64,000 nt of DNA from Clostridiales bacterium (GTDB lineage: Bacteria; Bacillota; Clostridia; UBA1381): positions 1 through 64,000 of the forward strand of contig JAQXTR010000062.1 in assembly GCA_029219585.1 (NCBI GenBank), written 5' to 3'. Below the pieces are notes generated by a model. The model did no database searches and was not told where the DNA came from. It was given only the letters and a program-made list of their open reading frames with translations. A program made the position numbers and the translations under genes. Shown here piece after piece: positions 34,098-43,439 of this stretch (position 1 is its first letter; each line of letters opens with the position of its first letter).

Positions 34098-34936
34098 ATC
34101 GTTGCTACTGCGTGCCTTGTCGCATGACAGTTTATGTTCACGGCAACAGGCAGTCCTGCTATATGTGTGGGGAACGTTTCAATATTTACGGCAAGGGCTG
34201 TTGTTGTTCCGCCCAATCCCGCAGGTCCTATGCCAAGCATATTTATCTTTTTGAGAAGCTCCTCTTCAAGCTCCTTGTAATACGGATTTTCGTTGCGTAT
34301 TGTTATATCACGGGTAAGAGCCTTCTTTGAAAGCACCGCCGCCTTATCCATTGTTCCGCCAATTCCGACGCCTACCACGATCGGAGGACATGGATTTGCT
34401 CCCGCATGGCGTACCGTGTCTATTACAAAATCTATTACACCCTGCAGACCGTCTGACGGATTGAGCATCTTCAGTCCGCCCTTATTCTCACTCCCGAAGC
34501 CCTTCGGCGCAAATGTCAGCTTGATTTTGTCGCCCGGCACATAATCGTAATAGATTACAGCCGGTGTGTTGTCCTTTGTATTTACACGATCAAGAGGATC
34601 CTTTACAACTGACTTTCTGAGATACCCTTCCGTATATCCCTGTGAAACGCCTTTGTTGATAGCATCTGTAAGAGTGTCACCCTCTACAAATACCTCCTTG
34701 CCTATTTCCACAAAGAATACCGCCATACCGGTATCCTGACATATCGGAACCTCTTTTCTGTCCGCTATATCCGCATTGTCGATAAGATTCTTAAGAACGC
34801 CCTTTGAAACCTCGGACTGCTCTGTCTTTATACCCTGCTCTATAGCATCCCTTATATCCTTGTTCAGATGGCAGGTTGCGCCTATGCACATATCTCTCAC
34901 TGCCTTTGTTATTTCTTTACTGTTTATTACTCTCAT
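34094..34936 (-). CDS. Class I fumarate hydratase / tartrate dehydratase alpha subunit
   Basis: A 280-residue protein, the normal length of the separate alpha subunit. Family motifs are CHLNKDI, VPICQDTGMAVFFVEIG, GFGSENKGGLKML and NPCPPIVVGVGIGGTMDKAA; the cysteines in these segments bind the [4Fe-4S] cluster. It needs a beta subunit, usually the next gene, but here an XRE regulator follows. The chosen start (ATG 34936) has AAAGGCGG upstream; the longer frame runs into the glycosyltransferase gene. Confidence 0.9.
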   Translation of the reverse strand: MRVINSKEITKAVRDMCIGATCHLNKDIRDAIEQGIKTEQSEVSKGVLKNLIDNADIADRKEVPICQDTGMAVFFVEIGKEVFVEGDTLTDAINKGVSQGYTEGYLRKSVVKDPLDRVNTKDNTPAVIYYDYVPGDKIKLTFAPKGFGSENKGGLKMLNPSDGLQGVIDFVIDTVRHAGANPCPPIVVGVGIGGTMDKAAVLSKKALTRDITIRNENPYYKELEEELLKKINMLGIGPAGLGGTTTALAVNIETFPTHIAGLPVAVNINCHATRHAVATI

Positions 34937-34955
34937 ATTAAACACCGCCTTTAAA

Positions 34956-37900
34956 TTATAATAATACCCATGAATCAAACCATTTAAGGAACTTTTCAGC
35001 ATATCCGTAATCACACGGTTGTCCGCTGAGTACCGGGTAGTACATCGCAAACAGCAAGATCGCTATACCCGCATAAATAAATGCCGTCATCATTACCGCC
35101 CTGCGGTTCTTTTCCTTTACATCCTCCCACACGGTCAGGATTGAATACCCAAGCATGAGAACTGTAAACGGAACACATGGGAAATAATGATAAATATATG
35201 TTGTTCTCACAACAAGCACCCATGGCAAAAGCTCCACAAAATAACCTATTATAAGGAACAATGCAACATGGTTTGATTTCTGTTTTATACTGTCATCGTA
35301 GGTAAGTGTGAGCAGCAGTGCTCCCACCATAACTACCGAATAGAACACCATGCACGGGAACAGTCTTTCGAGCTTTTCACTGCCGCTGCCCGCAGCATAT
35401 GATGCAGCGCAGAATACCGCAAAAACAAGTGCGTATATACCTGCAAAATAATATTTATTTACTCCGAAATATTTTCTTTCCTTCAGCGGAATCGTAATTG
35501 TCAGTGCCGTCATATATGCCAGCGCGCCTATACCCAGCCACCATACAGCCGGATTTCCGAAGGAGCTGATTCCCTGCTTCAACCCGCTGTCAAGCGTATT
35601 TGAGAAATACCATATCGGCCGATACATTATAGGCCACTCATACCAATGCGATGAATACGGATGCGTTGATCCTGCCACCGTCTTGCTGTGATATGTGTAC
35701 ATTGAATTTGCATTTTCGACAATTGTCTTCAGTCCGTGTCCGCTTGGTGTATTCATATACGGAATATACGCCATCGTATAAATAACAATAGGTACAATAA
35801 CGAACATAACAACACAGAAGCCCAAAGTAATCAGAGTATTCCTCTGGAAATTATCTATAACCGTCTTATGAGAAATACCCGAGGTGCTTCCCTTTGGTGT
35901 TCTCATTGCTATTCTGTATTCCTGATACCGCTCATAAACCGTGTAGAAGAATATTACTGCAAGACCGGCTGCCGCATAAAGGCCTGTCCACTTACTTGCC
36001 CATGCAAGTCCGAAGAATATACCCGACAGCCCCAACGGTATTAGCGTCTTCTTTAACGGCGTATCATAGAAGCTCATCCTATAATATTTGTACATATAAT
36101 AGTACATGAGTATGATGAAGAAGGTTACATACACATCTATTGTTGCAATTCTGGTCTGAGCAAAATGCATGAAGTCGAATGTGAACAACAGCGTTGTAAC
36201 AATTGTAAGCCAGCTCTTTTTGAGTATTCGTTTTGCAAACAAATACATTATCGGAATCATAAGGATACCGAACAGTGTACCCGCTACTCTCCAACCGAAC
36301 GGATTCATCCCGAATGCTCTTATACCAAGACTCATAAATACCTTGCCGAGCGGCGGATGCGTCCACTCATAGACGCTCATATGATGAATAAATTCATATG
36401 CGGTACGCGCATGATATATTTCATCAAAATAGGTTCCTGACATGAAATCCTTGCTCCATGACGCCATTTCCTGCTCATCAAAGAGGGCTGCAACGCGGCT
36501 GTCCTCCATGTTTACCGGCTTTATCTGATTCCCTTCACCGTCAAGGAAGCATATCTCCTTAAGCGCCAACGGCTCGGCATCTGTAGTATCCGTTGAAACC
36601 ACTACATACCTTGCCTTTGTATTTGTGTCCTTAATCGTCCAGTAAAATACCGCTCCTGAGGTATTATTGTCCTCAAGCACTTCTCTCTTATTTTTATCAA
36701 GATACTTAAAGTCAATATTTCTGTTTTCATTAAGCTCTCTTGCACCGTTATAAAATTCGGTCTTGGCGATCTCCTTTTCCTCGCCGAAATCAATAGTAAC
36801 CGCAGCATCGGAAATTACCGTTTCTGTTTCAGGCGCGTACATATTACCAAGATTTATAAAGGCTATTACGGAATAAACAGCAATTATTGCCACCATAGCT
36901 GCAAAGTCTGTTTTGGTGAGCTTTGTTTTTGATTCACTCACTCTGAATTTATCCACGGCGCTCTTCTTTGCATTCGCCGCAGCAATCTGACGACTGAGCT
37001 TGTTAGAGGAGCTCCCCTTTGAACGTGATACTCCGTGGTTTTTCACAGCCGCCTTCACAGGTTCCGTATAATGTACATAATCCTTATTGATTACATACAC
37101 GAAGAATATACTGATTAAAATGTTTATAACCGAGGCTATCGCAACAACGGGGTTTCTGAAATAAGCATTAATGTCCTGATTATATATGAACAGTATCCAT
37201 GCCATATTGAAAAACTGCGACAGAGAAAACAGTCCATACATTGTGTAGTTCTTAGTATTCGGAATCGTAATAAGAGCAAACAGAAGCATTATTATACATG
37301 GGAACGCATATCTCTCATGCATTTTTATTGCAAGCATATATACGCCGAAATTAAGAATAAATGCAGTAATATAATACTTTGCCGGACTTTTGCTCTTAAA
37401 GAACACATATGCCGAATATGCCACAACAACTGCTATCATAAGATATCCGAATACCGTTGATACGGGGCCCAGAGCCTCCCAGTTCTTTCCCACAGCGGCA
37501 TAAATATTAAACGCATTGATTGTCATATACTGATACTCTCCGAGAGTTTCCGTATACTGCTTTATAATCGTACTTATGCCCTCCGCAGGATTACTTCCGA
37601 ACGGCATGAACAAAACAAGCATCATGGCAACCGCCGCCAAGGCCCATACAACATACTTTACCAGCTTCTTTGCATTAAAGCCGTCCTGCAGAAATACCTC
37701 GTCTATTACTGCAAATATCAGAACAGGCGTAAAGAACAGCGCCTGAGGCTTTATAAGTATTCCTATTGCAAACATGAAGAAAGCCGGAACAAGCTTCTTT
37801 TCCGATGCAAAATATACAGCAAGCAGACAGAATAGCGCAAGAACACTGTCGATCTGTCCCCATATTGAGCTGTCCATTATAACTGCCGGGTTCAGAAGAA

Positions 37901-38366
37901 ATACTGCGGCAAAGGCAGCGGAAACATCATCGCTGAATTTTCTTGACGCCAACTTATAAGTAAGCCAGCCCATAACCATATCGGCAATTATTGCCGGAAG
38001 CTTTATTACAAGCTGCTGGGCGCCTCCGGAAAGACTCAGTCCGTTCTTTATTGCTCCGAGTACCCACATAACGTAAACATAACCCGGAGGATAATCATGA
38101 AAGCCTTCGGAAACATAGAACTGTGTAATCCCTTCCTTAAAGATACGGTCCGACCAGCCTACAAAGCAGCCCATATCCGTCGGATGACCGTAATAGCACA
38201 GCGCTCCGATAATATGAGCAATCAGACCGGCAGCCATAACGGCAATAATATACATTGCATTGTTTTCTTTAGTCGCCGAAAGCCCGACAGCCTCCTTCAT
38301 ATAAAGCTGCCATGCCGCACCCCCGAAAACAGTAGCCAGAATCACAACAAAAATAATTGATGTCAT
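34956..38366 (-). CDS. Large two-module membrane glycosyltransferase with PMT (GT39) C-terminal half
   Basis: A 1136-residue polytopic protein. The N-terminal module (about 1-430) is a GT-C-type glycosyltransferase with DMGCFVGWSDRIF and FHDYPPGYVYVMWVLG. A basic linker and a soluble, probably external, beta-rich segment follow (about 430-640). The C-terminal module (about 640-1136) has protein O-mannosyltransferase marks: YFDEIYHARTAYE, WTHPPLGKVFMSLGIRAFG and many helices. It likely uses a lipid-linked sugar to modify surface proteins or polymers, such as the SLH or stalk proteins in the window (inference). It lies between ridA and the fumarase gene on the minus strand. Confidence 0.85.
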   Translation of the reverse strand: MTSIIFVVILATVFGGAAWQLYMKEAVGLSATKENNAMYIIAVMAAGLIAHIIGALCYYGHPTDMGCFVGWSDRIFKEGITQFYVSEGFHDYPPGYVYVMWVLGAIKNGLSLSGGAQQLVIKLPAIIADMVMGWLTYKLASRKFSDDVSAAFAAVFLLNPAVIMDSSIWGQIDSVLALFCLLAVYFASEKKLVPAFFMFAIGILIKPQALFFTPVLIFAVIDEVFLQDGFNAKKLVKYVVWALAAVAMMLVLFMPFGSNPAEGISTIIKQYTETLGEYQYMTINAFNIYAAVGKNWEALGPVSTVFGYLMIAVVVAYSAYVFFKSKSPAKYYITAFILNFGVYMLAIKMHERYAFPCIIMLLFALITIPNTKNYTMYGLFSLSQFFNMAWILFIYNQDINAYFRNPVVAIASVINILISIFFVYVINKDYVHYTEPVKAAVKNHGVSRSKGSSSNKLSRQIAAANAKKSAVDKFRVSESKTKLTKTDFAAMVAIIAVYSVIAFINLGNMYAPETETVISDAAVTIDFGEEKEIAKTEFYNGARELNENRNIDFKYLDKNKREVLEDNNTSGAVFYWTIKDTNTKARYVVVSTDTTDAEPLALKEICFLDGEGNQIKPVNMEDSRVAALFDEQEMASWSKDFMSGTYFDEIYHARTAYEFIHHMSVYEWTHPPLGKVFMSLGIRAFGMNPFGWRVAGTLFGILMIPIMYLFAKRILKKSWLTIVTTLLFTFDFMHFAQTRIATIDVYVTFFIILMYYYMYKYYRMSFYDTPLKKTLIPLGLSGIFFGLAWASKWTGLYAAAGLAVIFFYTVYERYQEYRIAMRTPKGSTSGISHKTVIDNFQRNTLITLGFCVVMFVIVPIVIYTMAYIPYMNTPSGHGLKTIVENANSMYTYHSKTVAGSTHPYSSHWYEWPIMYRPIWYFSNTLDSGLKQGISSFGNPAVWWLGIGALAYMTALTITIPLKERKYFGVNKYYFAGIYALVFAVFCAASYAAGSGSEKLERLFPCMVFYSVVMVGALLLTLTYDDSIKQKSNHVALFLIIGYFVELLPWVLVVRTTYIYHYFPCVPFTVLMLGYSILTVWEDVKEKNRRAVMMTAFIYAGIAILLFAMYYPVLSGQPCDYGYAEKFLKWFDSWVLL

Positions 38367-38396
38367 AAGCTTTTAATGTACTTCCTTTCTTTGTAT

Positions 38397-38768
38397 TTAC
38401 AACTCCGCTATGGCCTCAACCTCAAGAAGCACATCCTTTGGAAGCCTTGCAACCTCTACGCATGAACGCGCCGGAAACGGCTCTGTAAAGTATTTTGCAT
38501 AAATACCGTTGATCGCTGCGAAATCATCCATATTCTTTATGAATACCGTTGTCTTCACCACGTTATCAATGCTGCTGCCCGCCGCCTCTATGAGGTTCTT
38601 TACATTTGTGAGCGCCTGCTCCGCCTGAGCTTCCACGCCCTCCGGAATGACACCGGTTGCGGGGTCTACCGGAATCTGTCCCGAACAGAAAAGCATTCCG
38701 CCGGCCTTTATCGCCTGCGAATACGGTCCGATTGCCGACGGCGCCTTATGCGTTGAAATCTGTTTCAT
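38397..38768 (-). CDS. ridA: RidA-family enamine/imine deaminase
   Basis: A 123-residue YjgF/RidA protein. [23 protein letters not shown] (about 15-37) and the C-terminal [21 protein letters not shown], with the catalytic Arg, are intact. It clears reactive 2-aminoacrylate-type enamines made by PLP enzymes. It heads the minus-strand run to the XRE gene. Confidence 0.95.
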   Translation of the reverse strand: MKQISTHKAPSAIGPYSQAIKAGGMLFCSGQIPVDPATGVIPEGVEAQAEQALTNVKNLIEAAGSSIDNVVKTTVFIKNMDDFAAINGIYAKYFTEPFPARSCVEVARLPKDVLLEVEAIAEL

Positions 38769-38801
38769 TATATATCACTCTCCTAAATGTTTATATATCC
38801 T

Positions 38802-38830
38802 ATTGTACTACAAAAATGCAGAAATATCAA
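38802..38830 (-). promoter_or_regulatory. Promoter of the ridA run
   Basis: Minus strand TTGATA (38825-38830), 17-bp spacer, TACAAT (38802-38807). Confidence 0.7.
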
Positions 38831-38921
38831 GTACTTTCAGAAAATATTACATAGATACAATGGCTATTTATTGCAAATTTATTCAAAATAACAAAACCAT
38901 TTTATATTAACAAAAAATATA

Positions 38922-38950
38922 TTGACAAATTTCCGAATTTATTGTAAAAT
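38922..38950 (+). promoter_or_regulatory. Promoter of the leuA leader
   Basis: TTGACA (38922-38927), 17-bp spacer, TAAAAT (38945-38950). The start site is near 38957, about 30 nt before the leader peptide and 190 nt before leuA. Confidence 0.8.
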
Positions 38951-38986
38951 ACCCTTAACAGATTACAAATGATTGGAGTGCTATAT

Positions 38987-39034
38987 ATGTATTACATCGT
39001 AACAGCACAATTTAATCTACTGCTAGCAGACTGA
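38987..39034 (+). CDS. 15-residue leucine leader peptide
   Basis: ATG at 38987 with GGAG 8 nt upstream and TGA at 39032-39034. The peptide reads MYYIVTAQFNLLLAD. The three adjacent leucine codons are CTA CTG CTA, and the preceding Ile and Val are also branched-chain residues. With a terminator downstream and leuA after it, this is the layout of a ribosome-mediated attenuator: scarcity of charged tRNA-Leu stalls the ribosome at the Leu codons. Confidence 0.75.
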   Translation: MYYIVTAQFNLLLAD

Positions 39035-39043
39035 ATCGGCAAC

Positions 39044-39107
39044 GTGGTCGTCAGTTTTTTCTGCGTGTATGCGGGATTTTGTCGAACCACAGGGTTCGAT
39101 TTTTTTG
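39044..39107 (+). terminator. leuA attenuator: antiterminator strand and terminator
   Basis: The terminator is TCGAACC (39082-39088) / GGTTCGA (39093-39099) followed by a run of T to 39106. An upstream strand GTGGTCG (39044-39050) can instead pair with CGAACCAC (39083-39090), with one bulge, and mask the 5' half of the terminator. The two pairings exclude each other, as required for attenuation. Confidence 0.7.
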
Positions 39108-39148
39108 TATCATGACATATCTGCGTGTTTATATAAAGGAGGGTATTT

Positions 39149-40819
39149 ATGAACTATCAAAAATATACCAGAATGTATCACCCCATTCCTCTGAAGAACA
39201 GAGAATGGTGTGACAAGGAAATTACACATGCCCCGATCTGGTGCAGCGTTGATCTCCGTGACGGAAACCAGGCATTGTATTCCCCAATGACAATTGATGA
39301 AAAAATAGAGTTTTTTGAGTTCCTTGTTAAGCTCGGCTTTAAGGAGATCGAGGTAGGCTTCCCTGCCGCCTCATCAACGGAGTTTGACTTTATACGCCGT
39401 CTTATAGAAGAGAACAGAATCCCTGACGATGTTTCGATTCAGGTTCTTACTCAGGCAAGAGAGCATATCATAACAAAGACAATTGAATGTCTTAAAGGCG
39501 CCAAAAACGCTATTGTTCATCTTTATAACTCAACCTCAACGCTTCAGCGTGACGTTGTTTTCAGCAAGAATAGGGATGAAATCAAGCAGCTTGCCATCGA
39601 CGGTGCAAAGCTCGTAAAGGAGCTTGTTGATGCCGAGCTTGACGGCAATATCCGCTATGAATATTCACCCGAAAGCTTTACCTGCACCGAGCCTGAATAT
39701 GCGGTTGATGTTGTAAATGCGGTAAATGAGATATTCTGCCCGACGCCTGACAGAAAGGTTATTATAAACCTTCCTTCGACAATTGAGGTTGCAACGGCAA
39801 ATGTCTATGCCGATCAGATTGAGTATATGTGCAAAAACCTCAATAACCGCGAAAGTCTTATAATCAGCGTTCATGCGCATAACGACCGCGGAACAGGCGT
39901 CGCATCCTCAGAGCTTGCTCTGCTTGCGGGAGCGGACAGGGTTGAGGGTACGCTGTTCGGCAACGGTGAGAGAACAGGAAACACCGACCTTGTAACTGTC
40001 GCTCTTAATATGTTCTCCCAGGGCATAGATCCGGAGCTTGACCTGAGCAATATTGACGAGGCGATAGCTATGTTTGAAAAGTGTAATAAAATGCCTGTTG
40101 ATCCGCGCCATCCATATGCAGGAGATATGGCATATGTTGCATTCTCCGGCAGTCACCAGGACGCTATCAAAAAGAGCTTTGACCGCTTCGAGGAGCATCC
40201 CGACAACAAATGGGCCAACCCGTATCTTACAATAGACCCCGCCGATATAGGCAGAAAATATGAGCCTATTATGATCAATTCACAGAGCGGCAAGGGCGGC
40301 GTGAGCTACGTTATGGAAAACAAGTACGGATATACACTTCCCAAGAAAATGCTTACGGAGTTCTCCTCCATTATCAATGACCTTTCGGATGAAAAGCATA
40401 CCGTTCTTGAAAACGAGGAAATCCATACAGCCTTTAAGGATACATACATGAACCTTAAGACGCCTATCAAAACATATTCATACCGTTCGCAGAATGACGA
40501 TGCTGTGACAACAGTACATGCGACCATTGAATATAACGGCAGGGTTTCATCAATAACCGGAACAGGAAACGGACCGCTTGACGCACTTTGCGCCGGTCTC
40601 AGACGTTTCCTTAACATTGATTTTGAGATATGCGAATATACAGAGCATGCCCTTGAACGCTCGTCATCATCAAAGGCAGCAACCTATATTGCCATAAGGG
40701 ATAACGATGACGATGCCAAGGTATTCTGGGGTGTTGGGGTCCATGAGAACATCAACACTGCTTCAATTTATGCTCTTGTCAGCGCGGCTAACAGAATGCT
40801 TGATGCACTGCAAAAATAA
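39149..40819 (+). CDS. leuA: 2-isopropylmalate synthase
   Basis: A 556-residue protein of the longer LeuA class. The N-terminal TIM barrel has SVDLRDGNQALYSPM (metal-binding Asp) and HAHNDRGTGVASSELALLAGADRVEGTLFGNGERTGNTDL (HxH ligands). The C-terminal regulatory domain contains VHATIEYNGRVSSITGTGNGPLDAL. It commits 2-oxoisovalerate to leucine. GGAGGG lies before the ATG. leuCDB do not follow; a terminator does. Confidence 0.95.
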   Translation: MNYQKYTRMYHPIPLKNREWCDKEITHAPIWCSVDLRDGNQALYSPMTIDEKIEFFEFLVKLGFKEIEVGFPAASSTEFDFIRRLIEENRIPDDVSIQVLTQAREHIITKTIECLKGAKNAIVHLYNSTSTLQRDVVFSKNRDEIKQLAIDGAKLVKELVDAELDGNIRYEYSPESFTCTEPEYAVDVVNAVNEIFCPTPDRKVIINLPSTIEVATANVYADQIEYMCKNLNNRESLIISVHAHNDRGTGVASSELALLAGADRVEGTLFGNGERTGNTDLVTVALNMFSQGIDPELDLSNIDEAIAMFEKCNKMPVDPRHPYAGDMAYVAFSGSHQDAIKKSFDRFEEHPDNKWANPYLTIDPADIGRKYEPIMINSQSGKGGVSYVMENKYGYTLPKKMLTEFSSIINDLSDEKHTVLENEEIHTAFKDTYMNLKTPIKTYSYRSQNDDAVTTVHATIEYNGRVSSITGTGNGPLDALCAGLRRFLNIDFEICEYTEHALERSSSSKAATYIAIRDNDDDAKVFWGVGVHENINTASIYALVSAANRMLDALQK

Positions 40820-40907
40820 ACATACGACAGTGTTAACTGTATTAAGCTTATAAACAATTTGATATAGACTATTTTCGGATTTTACTTTATAATCCTATAA
40901 AAAACAC

Positions 40908-40952
40908 GCAGACACCACGGTTATCCTCCATGGTGTCTGCATATTTTTTTAT
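40908..40952 (+). terminator. Terminator of leuA
   Basis: 13-bp stem GCAGACACCACGG / CCATGGTGTCTGC (one mismatch), 7-nt loop, followed by ATATTTTTTTAT. It lies about 90 nt after the stop. Confidence 0.85.
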
Positions 40953-41000
40953 TTTTGATTCCAAACAGCCGAATATACCGGCAGTCCTAACAAATCCGTA

Positions 41001-41627
41001 TTACTTCAGCTTAAACGCCGTTCCTATCATATCGCCCGCAAGCTCTCCGTAAAGCTGAACTGTTACGTTCATAACCTCTTCATCGTTATACGCATAGGTT
41101 TTCTGAACCGTTGCCGCCTGTCCTGATTCTATAGGCTGTGTTGCTGCCGTAACATTTACACCCTCGACACCGACAGCCGCCATAGGTGAGAAGCTTGCAC
41201 CGTTTTCTGTAGCTTCAACATCAAAGAGTCCGTCAAAGGCTACCGGTTCTGCCGTATCGTTTTTGAAGGTGAATGCAACGACAACTGCCTTTCCGTCATT
41301 GGTATCTACAAGCTTTGCGCTGTCTATGGAAACCTTTATACCGCTGATTTCACCGCTCGCCTTAAGCGAAGCATCCTCCGGCTCTGTTTGCTCAAGCTTT
41401 TCACCCTTTACTTTATTCATGTCGACCTCGTCAACAGCACCCTCCTGCTTTGTTCCGATCACATTTCCGTCTTTATCTGTAGGGTACTTTGCCTCTTCAG
41501 TCGCCGATGCCGCCGTATTTGTATCCGCACCGCGGTCCGCATTGTTATCTGCTTTCCTGCCGCCGCACGACGCCATTGTCAGCATGAGCATTGCCGCAAG
41601 CATTACCGCTATACTTTTCTTTTTCAT
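41001..41627 (-). CDS. Secreted lipoprotein with DUF5067/DUF4352-like domain
   Basis: A 208-residue protein with a lipoprotein signal peptide (lipobox LTMASC, Cys21). A low-complexity acidic linker (about 22-85) precedes a beta-sandwich-like domain (about 90-208, SGIKVSIDSAKLVDTNDGKAVVVAFTFKNDTAEPVAF), which looks like the extracellular DUF5067/DUF4352 families. Function is unknown. It is probably membrane-anchored on the outside. Monocistronic, with a likely promoter at 41691-41719. Confidence 0.8.
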   Translation of the reverse strand: MKKKSIAVMLAAMLMLTMASCGGRKADNNADRGADTNTAASATEEAKYPTDKDGNVIGTKQEGAVDEVDMNKVKGEKLEQTEPEDASLKASGEISGIKVSIDSAKLVDTNDGKAVVVAFTFKNDTAEPVAFDGLFDVEATENGASFSPMAAVGVEGVNVTAATQPIESGQAATVQKTYAYNDEEVMNVTVQLYGELAGDMIGTAFKLK

Positions 41628-41690
41628 TTCTTCATACCTTTCCTTTCTGTCAATTCAGTTCCGCATTATACTCCTTATGCGGTCTTGTAT

Positions 41691-41719
41691 ATACTAACAC
41701 AATCAAATAAAAAAATCAA
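41691..41719 (-). promoter_or_regulatory. Promoter of the lipoprotein gene
   Basis: Minus strand TTGATT (41714-41719), 17-bp spacer, TAGTAT (41691-41696). Confidence 0.6.
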
Positions 41720-41777
41720 GTATTTAAAAAAAATTTCACACTTCATTAATTATTTTCACACATTTCTTATTTTTTAA

Positions 41778-41806
41778 TTGACTTATTTCAAGCTTTTGTG
41801 TATAAT
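41778..41806 (+). promoter_or_regulatory. Promoter of malQ
   Basis: TTGACT (41778-41783), 17-bp spacer, TATAAT (41801-41806), 44 nt before the start. Confidence 0.8.
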
Positions 41807-41849
41807 TAAATCAATAAACATTTAATAAAGTACACATAGGAGGAAAAAG

Positions 41850-43337
41850 ATGAGAGCAAGCGGAATATTAATGCATATTTCATCTCTGCCGTCAAAATAC
41901 GGTATAGGCACCATGGGTAAGGAGGCATATGACTTCGTTGACTTCCTTGTCCGGGCAAAGCAAACATATTGGCAGATACTGCCCATATGCCCGACCGGCT
42001 ACGGTGATTCTCCATATCAGTCCTTTTCAACTCATGCCGGAAACCCATATTTTATTGATCTTGATATGCTGGCTGAGGACGGACTGCTTGAAGAAGACGA
42101 TTTTGCCGGCATAAACTGGGGCACAAATCCGCAATACGTTGATTATGAAAGAATTTATCAAAACCGTTTTGATGTACTCAGAAAGGCATACGATAATTTT
42201 AAAGAACAGGACAGACGTCTTTTTGATACATTTATCGAAAAAAATGATATGTGGATTTCAAATTACGCTTTGTTTATGTCCATAAAGGACTTCTATGACG
42301 GTAAACCATGGCTTGAATGGGACGAGGGCTTAAAGCACCGTGACCCTCATTCTCTCTGGCTCTTCAAGGAGGCGCACTCGGATGATGTTGAATTCTGGGA
42401 ATTTTTGCAGTTCAAATTCTTTGAGCAGTGGACAAAGCTGAAGGAATATGCTAACTCTAACGGTATACGGATTATAGGAGATATTCCGATTTATGTAGCG
42501 CTTGACTCCGCAGACGTTTGGGTATTCCCCGATTTGTTTGATCTGGACGAGGAGCTTATGCCGAAGACCGTTGCGGGCTGTCCCCCGGATGCCTTTTCAA
42601 GCACGGGTCAGCTGTGGGGCAACCCGATTTACAACTGGGCAAGACATGAGGAAACGAACTACAACTGGTGGATTGACCGGCTTCACAGCGCTGTTGAGCT
42701 TTATGATATTGTACGTATTGACCACTTCCGTGGCTTTGACAGCTATTATTCAATCCCGTTCGGAGATGATACAGCAGAAAACGGAAAATGGGAAACAGGA
42801 CCCGGAATTGAATTTTTCCGCTTTGTCGAGTCACAGCTCGGCAAGCTCCCGATAATTGCCGAGAATCTTGGTTTTCTTACCCCCTCCGTTACCGAAATGC
42901 TTGCCGACAGCGGTTTTCCGGGCATGAAGGTGCTTGAATTTGCCTTTGATCCGCGCGAGGAAAGCAATTATCTCCCGTACACATATAATAAAAACTGCGC
43001 AGTATATATCGGTACACATGACAATAACACAATCAAGGGCTGGATTCAGGAGCTGGACGAGGAAACTCTCGAATTCTGCACAAGGTTTCTTAACTTTACA
43101 GGCAGCACGGACAGCGAGTTTATATGGACATTTATAAAAACCGCCTTTGCGTGCGTAGGCGATACTCTTGTTATACAGATGCAGGATTTCCTTGAGCTTG
43201 GCGCAGAAGCAAGAATGAATACTCCGTCGGTTCCCCACGGCAACTGGCAATGGAGAATGAAGCCCGGCGTCTGCACAAAGAAGCTTGCAGCCAAAATCGC
43301 CCGAATAACAGGAACATACGGCAGATGCCCCAGATAA
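41850..43337 (+). CDS. malQ: 4-alpha-glucanotransferase (amylomaltase)
   Basis: A 495-residue GH77 enzyme. SGILMHISSLPSKYGIGTMG at the N-terminus, GDIPIYVALDSADVW, the nucleophile Asp in YDIVRIDHFRGFDSYY, IAENLGFLT (acid/base Glu) and GTHDNNTIKGW are intact. It rearranges maltodextrins in glycogen or starch use. AGGAGG precedes the ATG. A small GTTCAG/CTGAAC hairpin follows the stop, before the flavodiiron gene. Confidence 0.95.
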   Translation: MRASGILMHISSLPSKYGIGTMGKEAYDFVDFLVRAKQTYWQILPICPTGYGDSPYQSFSTHAGNPYFIDLDMLAEDGLLEEDDFAGINWGTNPQYVDYERIYQNRFDVLRKAYDNFKEQDRRLFDTFIEKNDMWISNYALFMSIKDFYDGKPWLEWDEGLKHRDPHSLWLFKEAHSDDVEFWEFLQFKFFEQWTKLKEYANSNGIRIIGDIPIYVALDSADVWVFPDLFDLDEELMPKTVAGCPPDAFSSTGQLWGNPIYNWARHEETNYNWWIDRLHSAVELYDIVRIDHFRGFDSYYSIPFGDDTAENGKWETGPGIEFFRFVESQLGKLPIIAENLGFLTPSVTEMLADSGFPGMKVLEFAFDPREESNYLPYTYNKNCAVYIGTHDNNTIKGWIQELDEETLEFCTRFLNFTGSTDSEFIWTFIKTAFACVGDTLVIQMQDFLELGAEARMNTPSVPHGNWQWRMKPGVCTKKLAAKIARITGTYGRCPR

Positions 43338-43439
43338 AAGAAACAGTTCAGTCATTTTTGCTGAACGGTTGTAATCAATTTCAGTTCTCAATTAATTAAA
43401 AATATAAAATGCCGCAATAAGCGGGGAAAGAAGGACAAT

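Noticed and set aside
38957-39148. A T-box riboswitch upstream of leuA
   Set aside because: The T-box core (AGGGTGGNACCGCG type) and the long specifier stem are absent; the 190-nt leader is explained by a leader peptide and attenuator.
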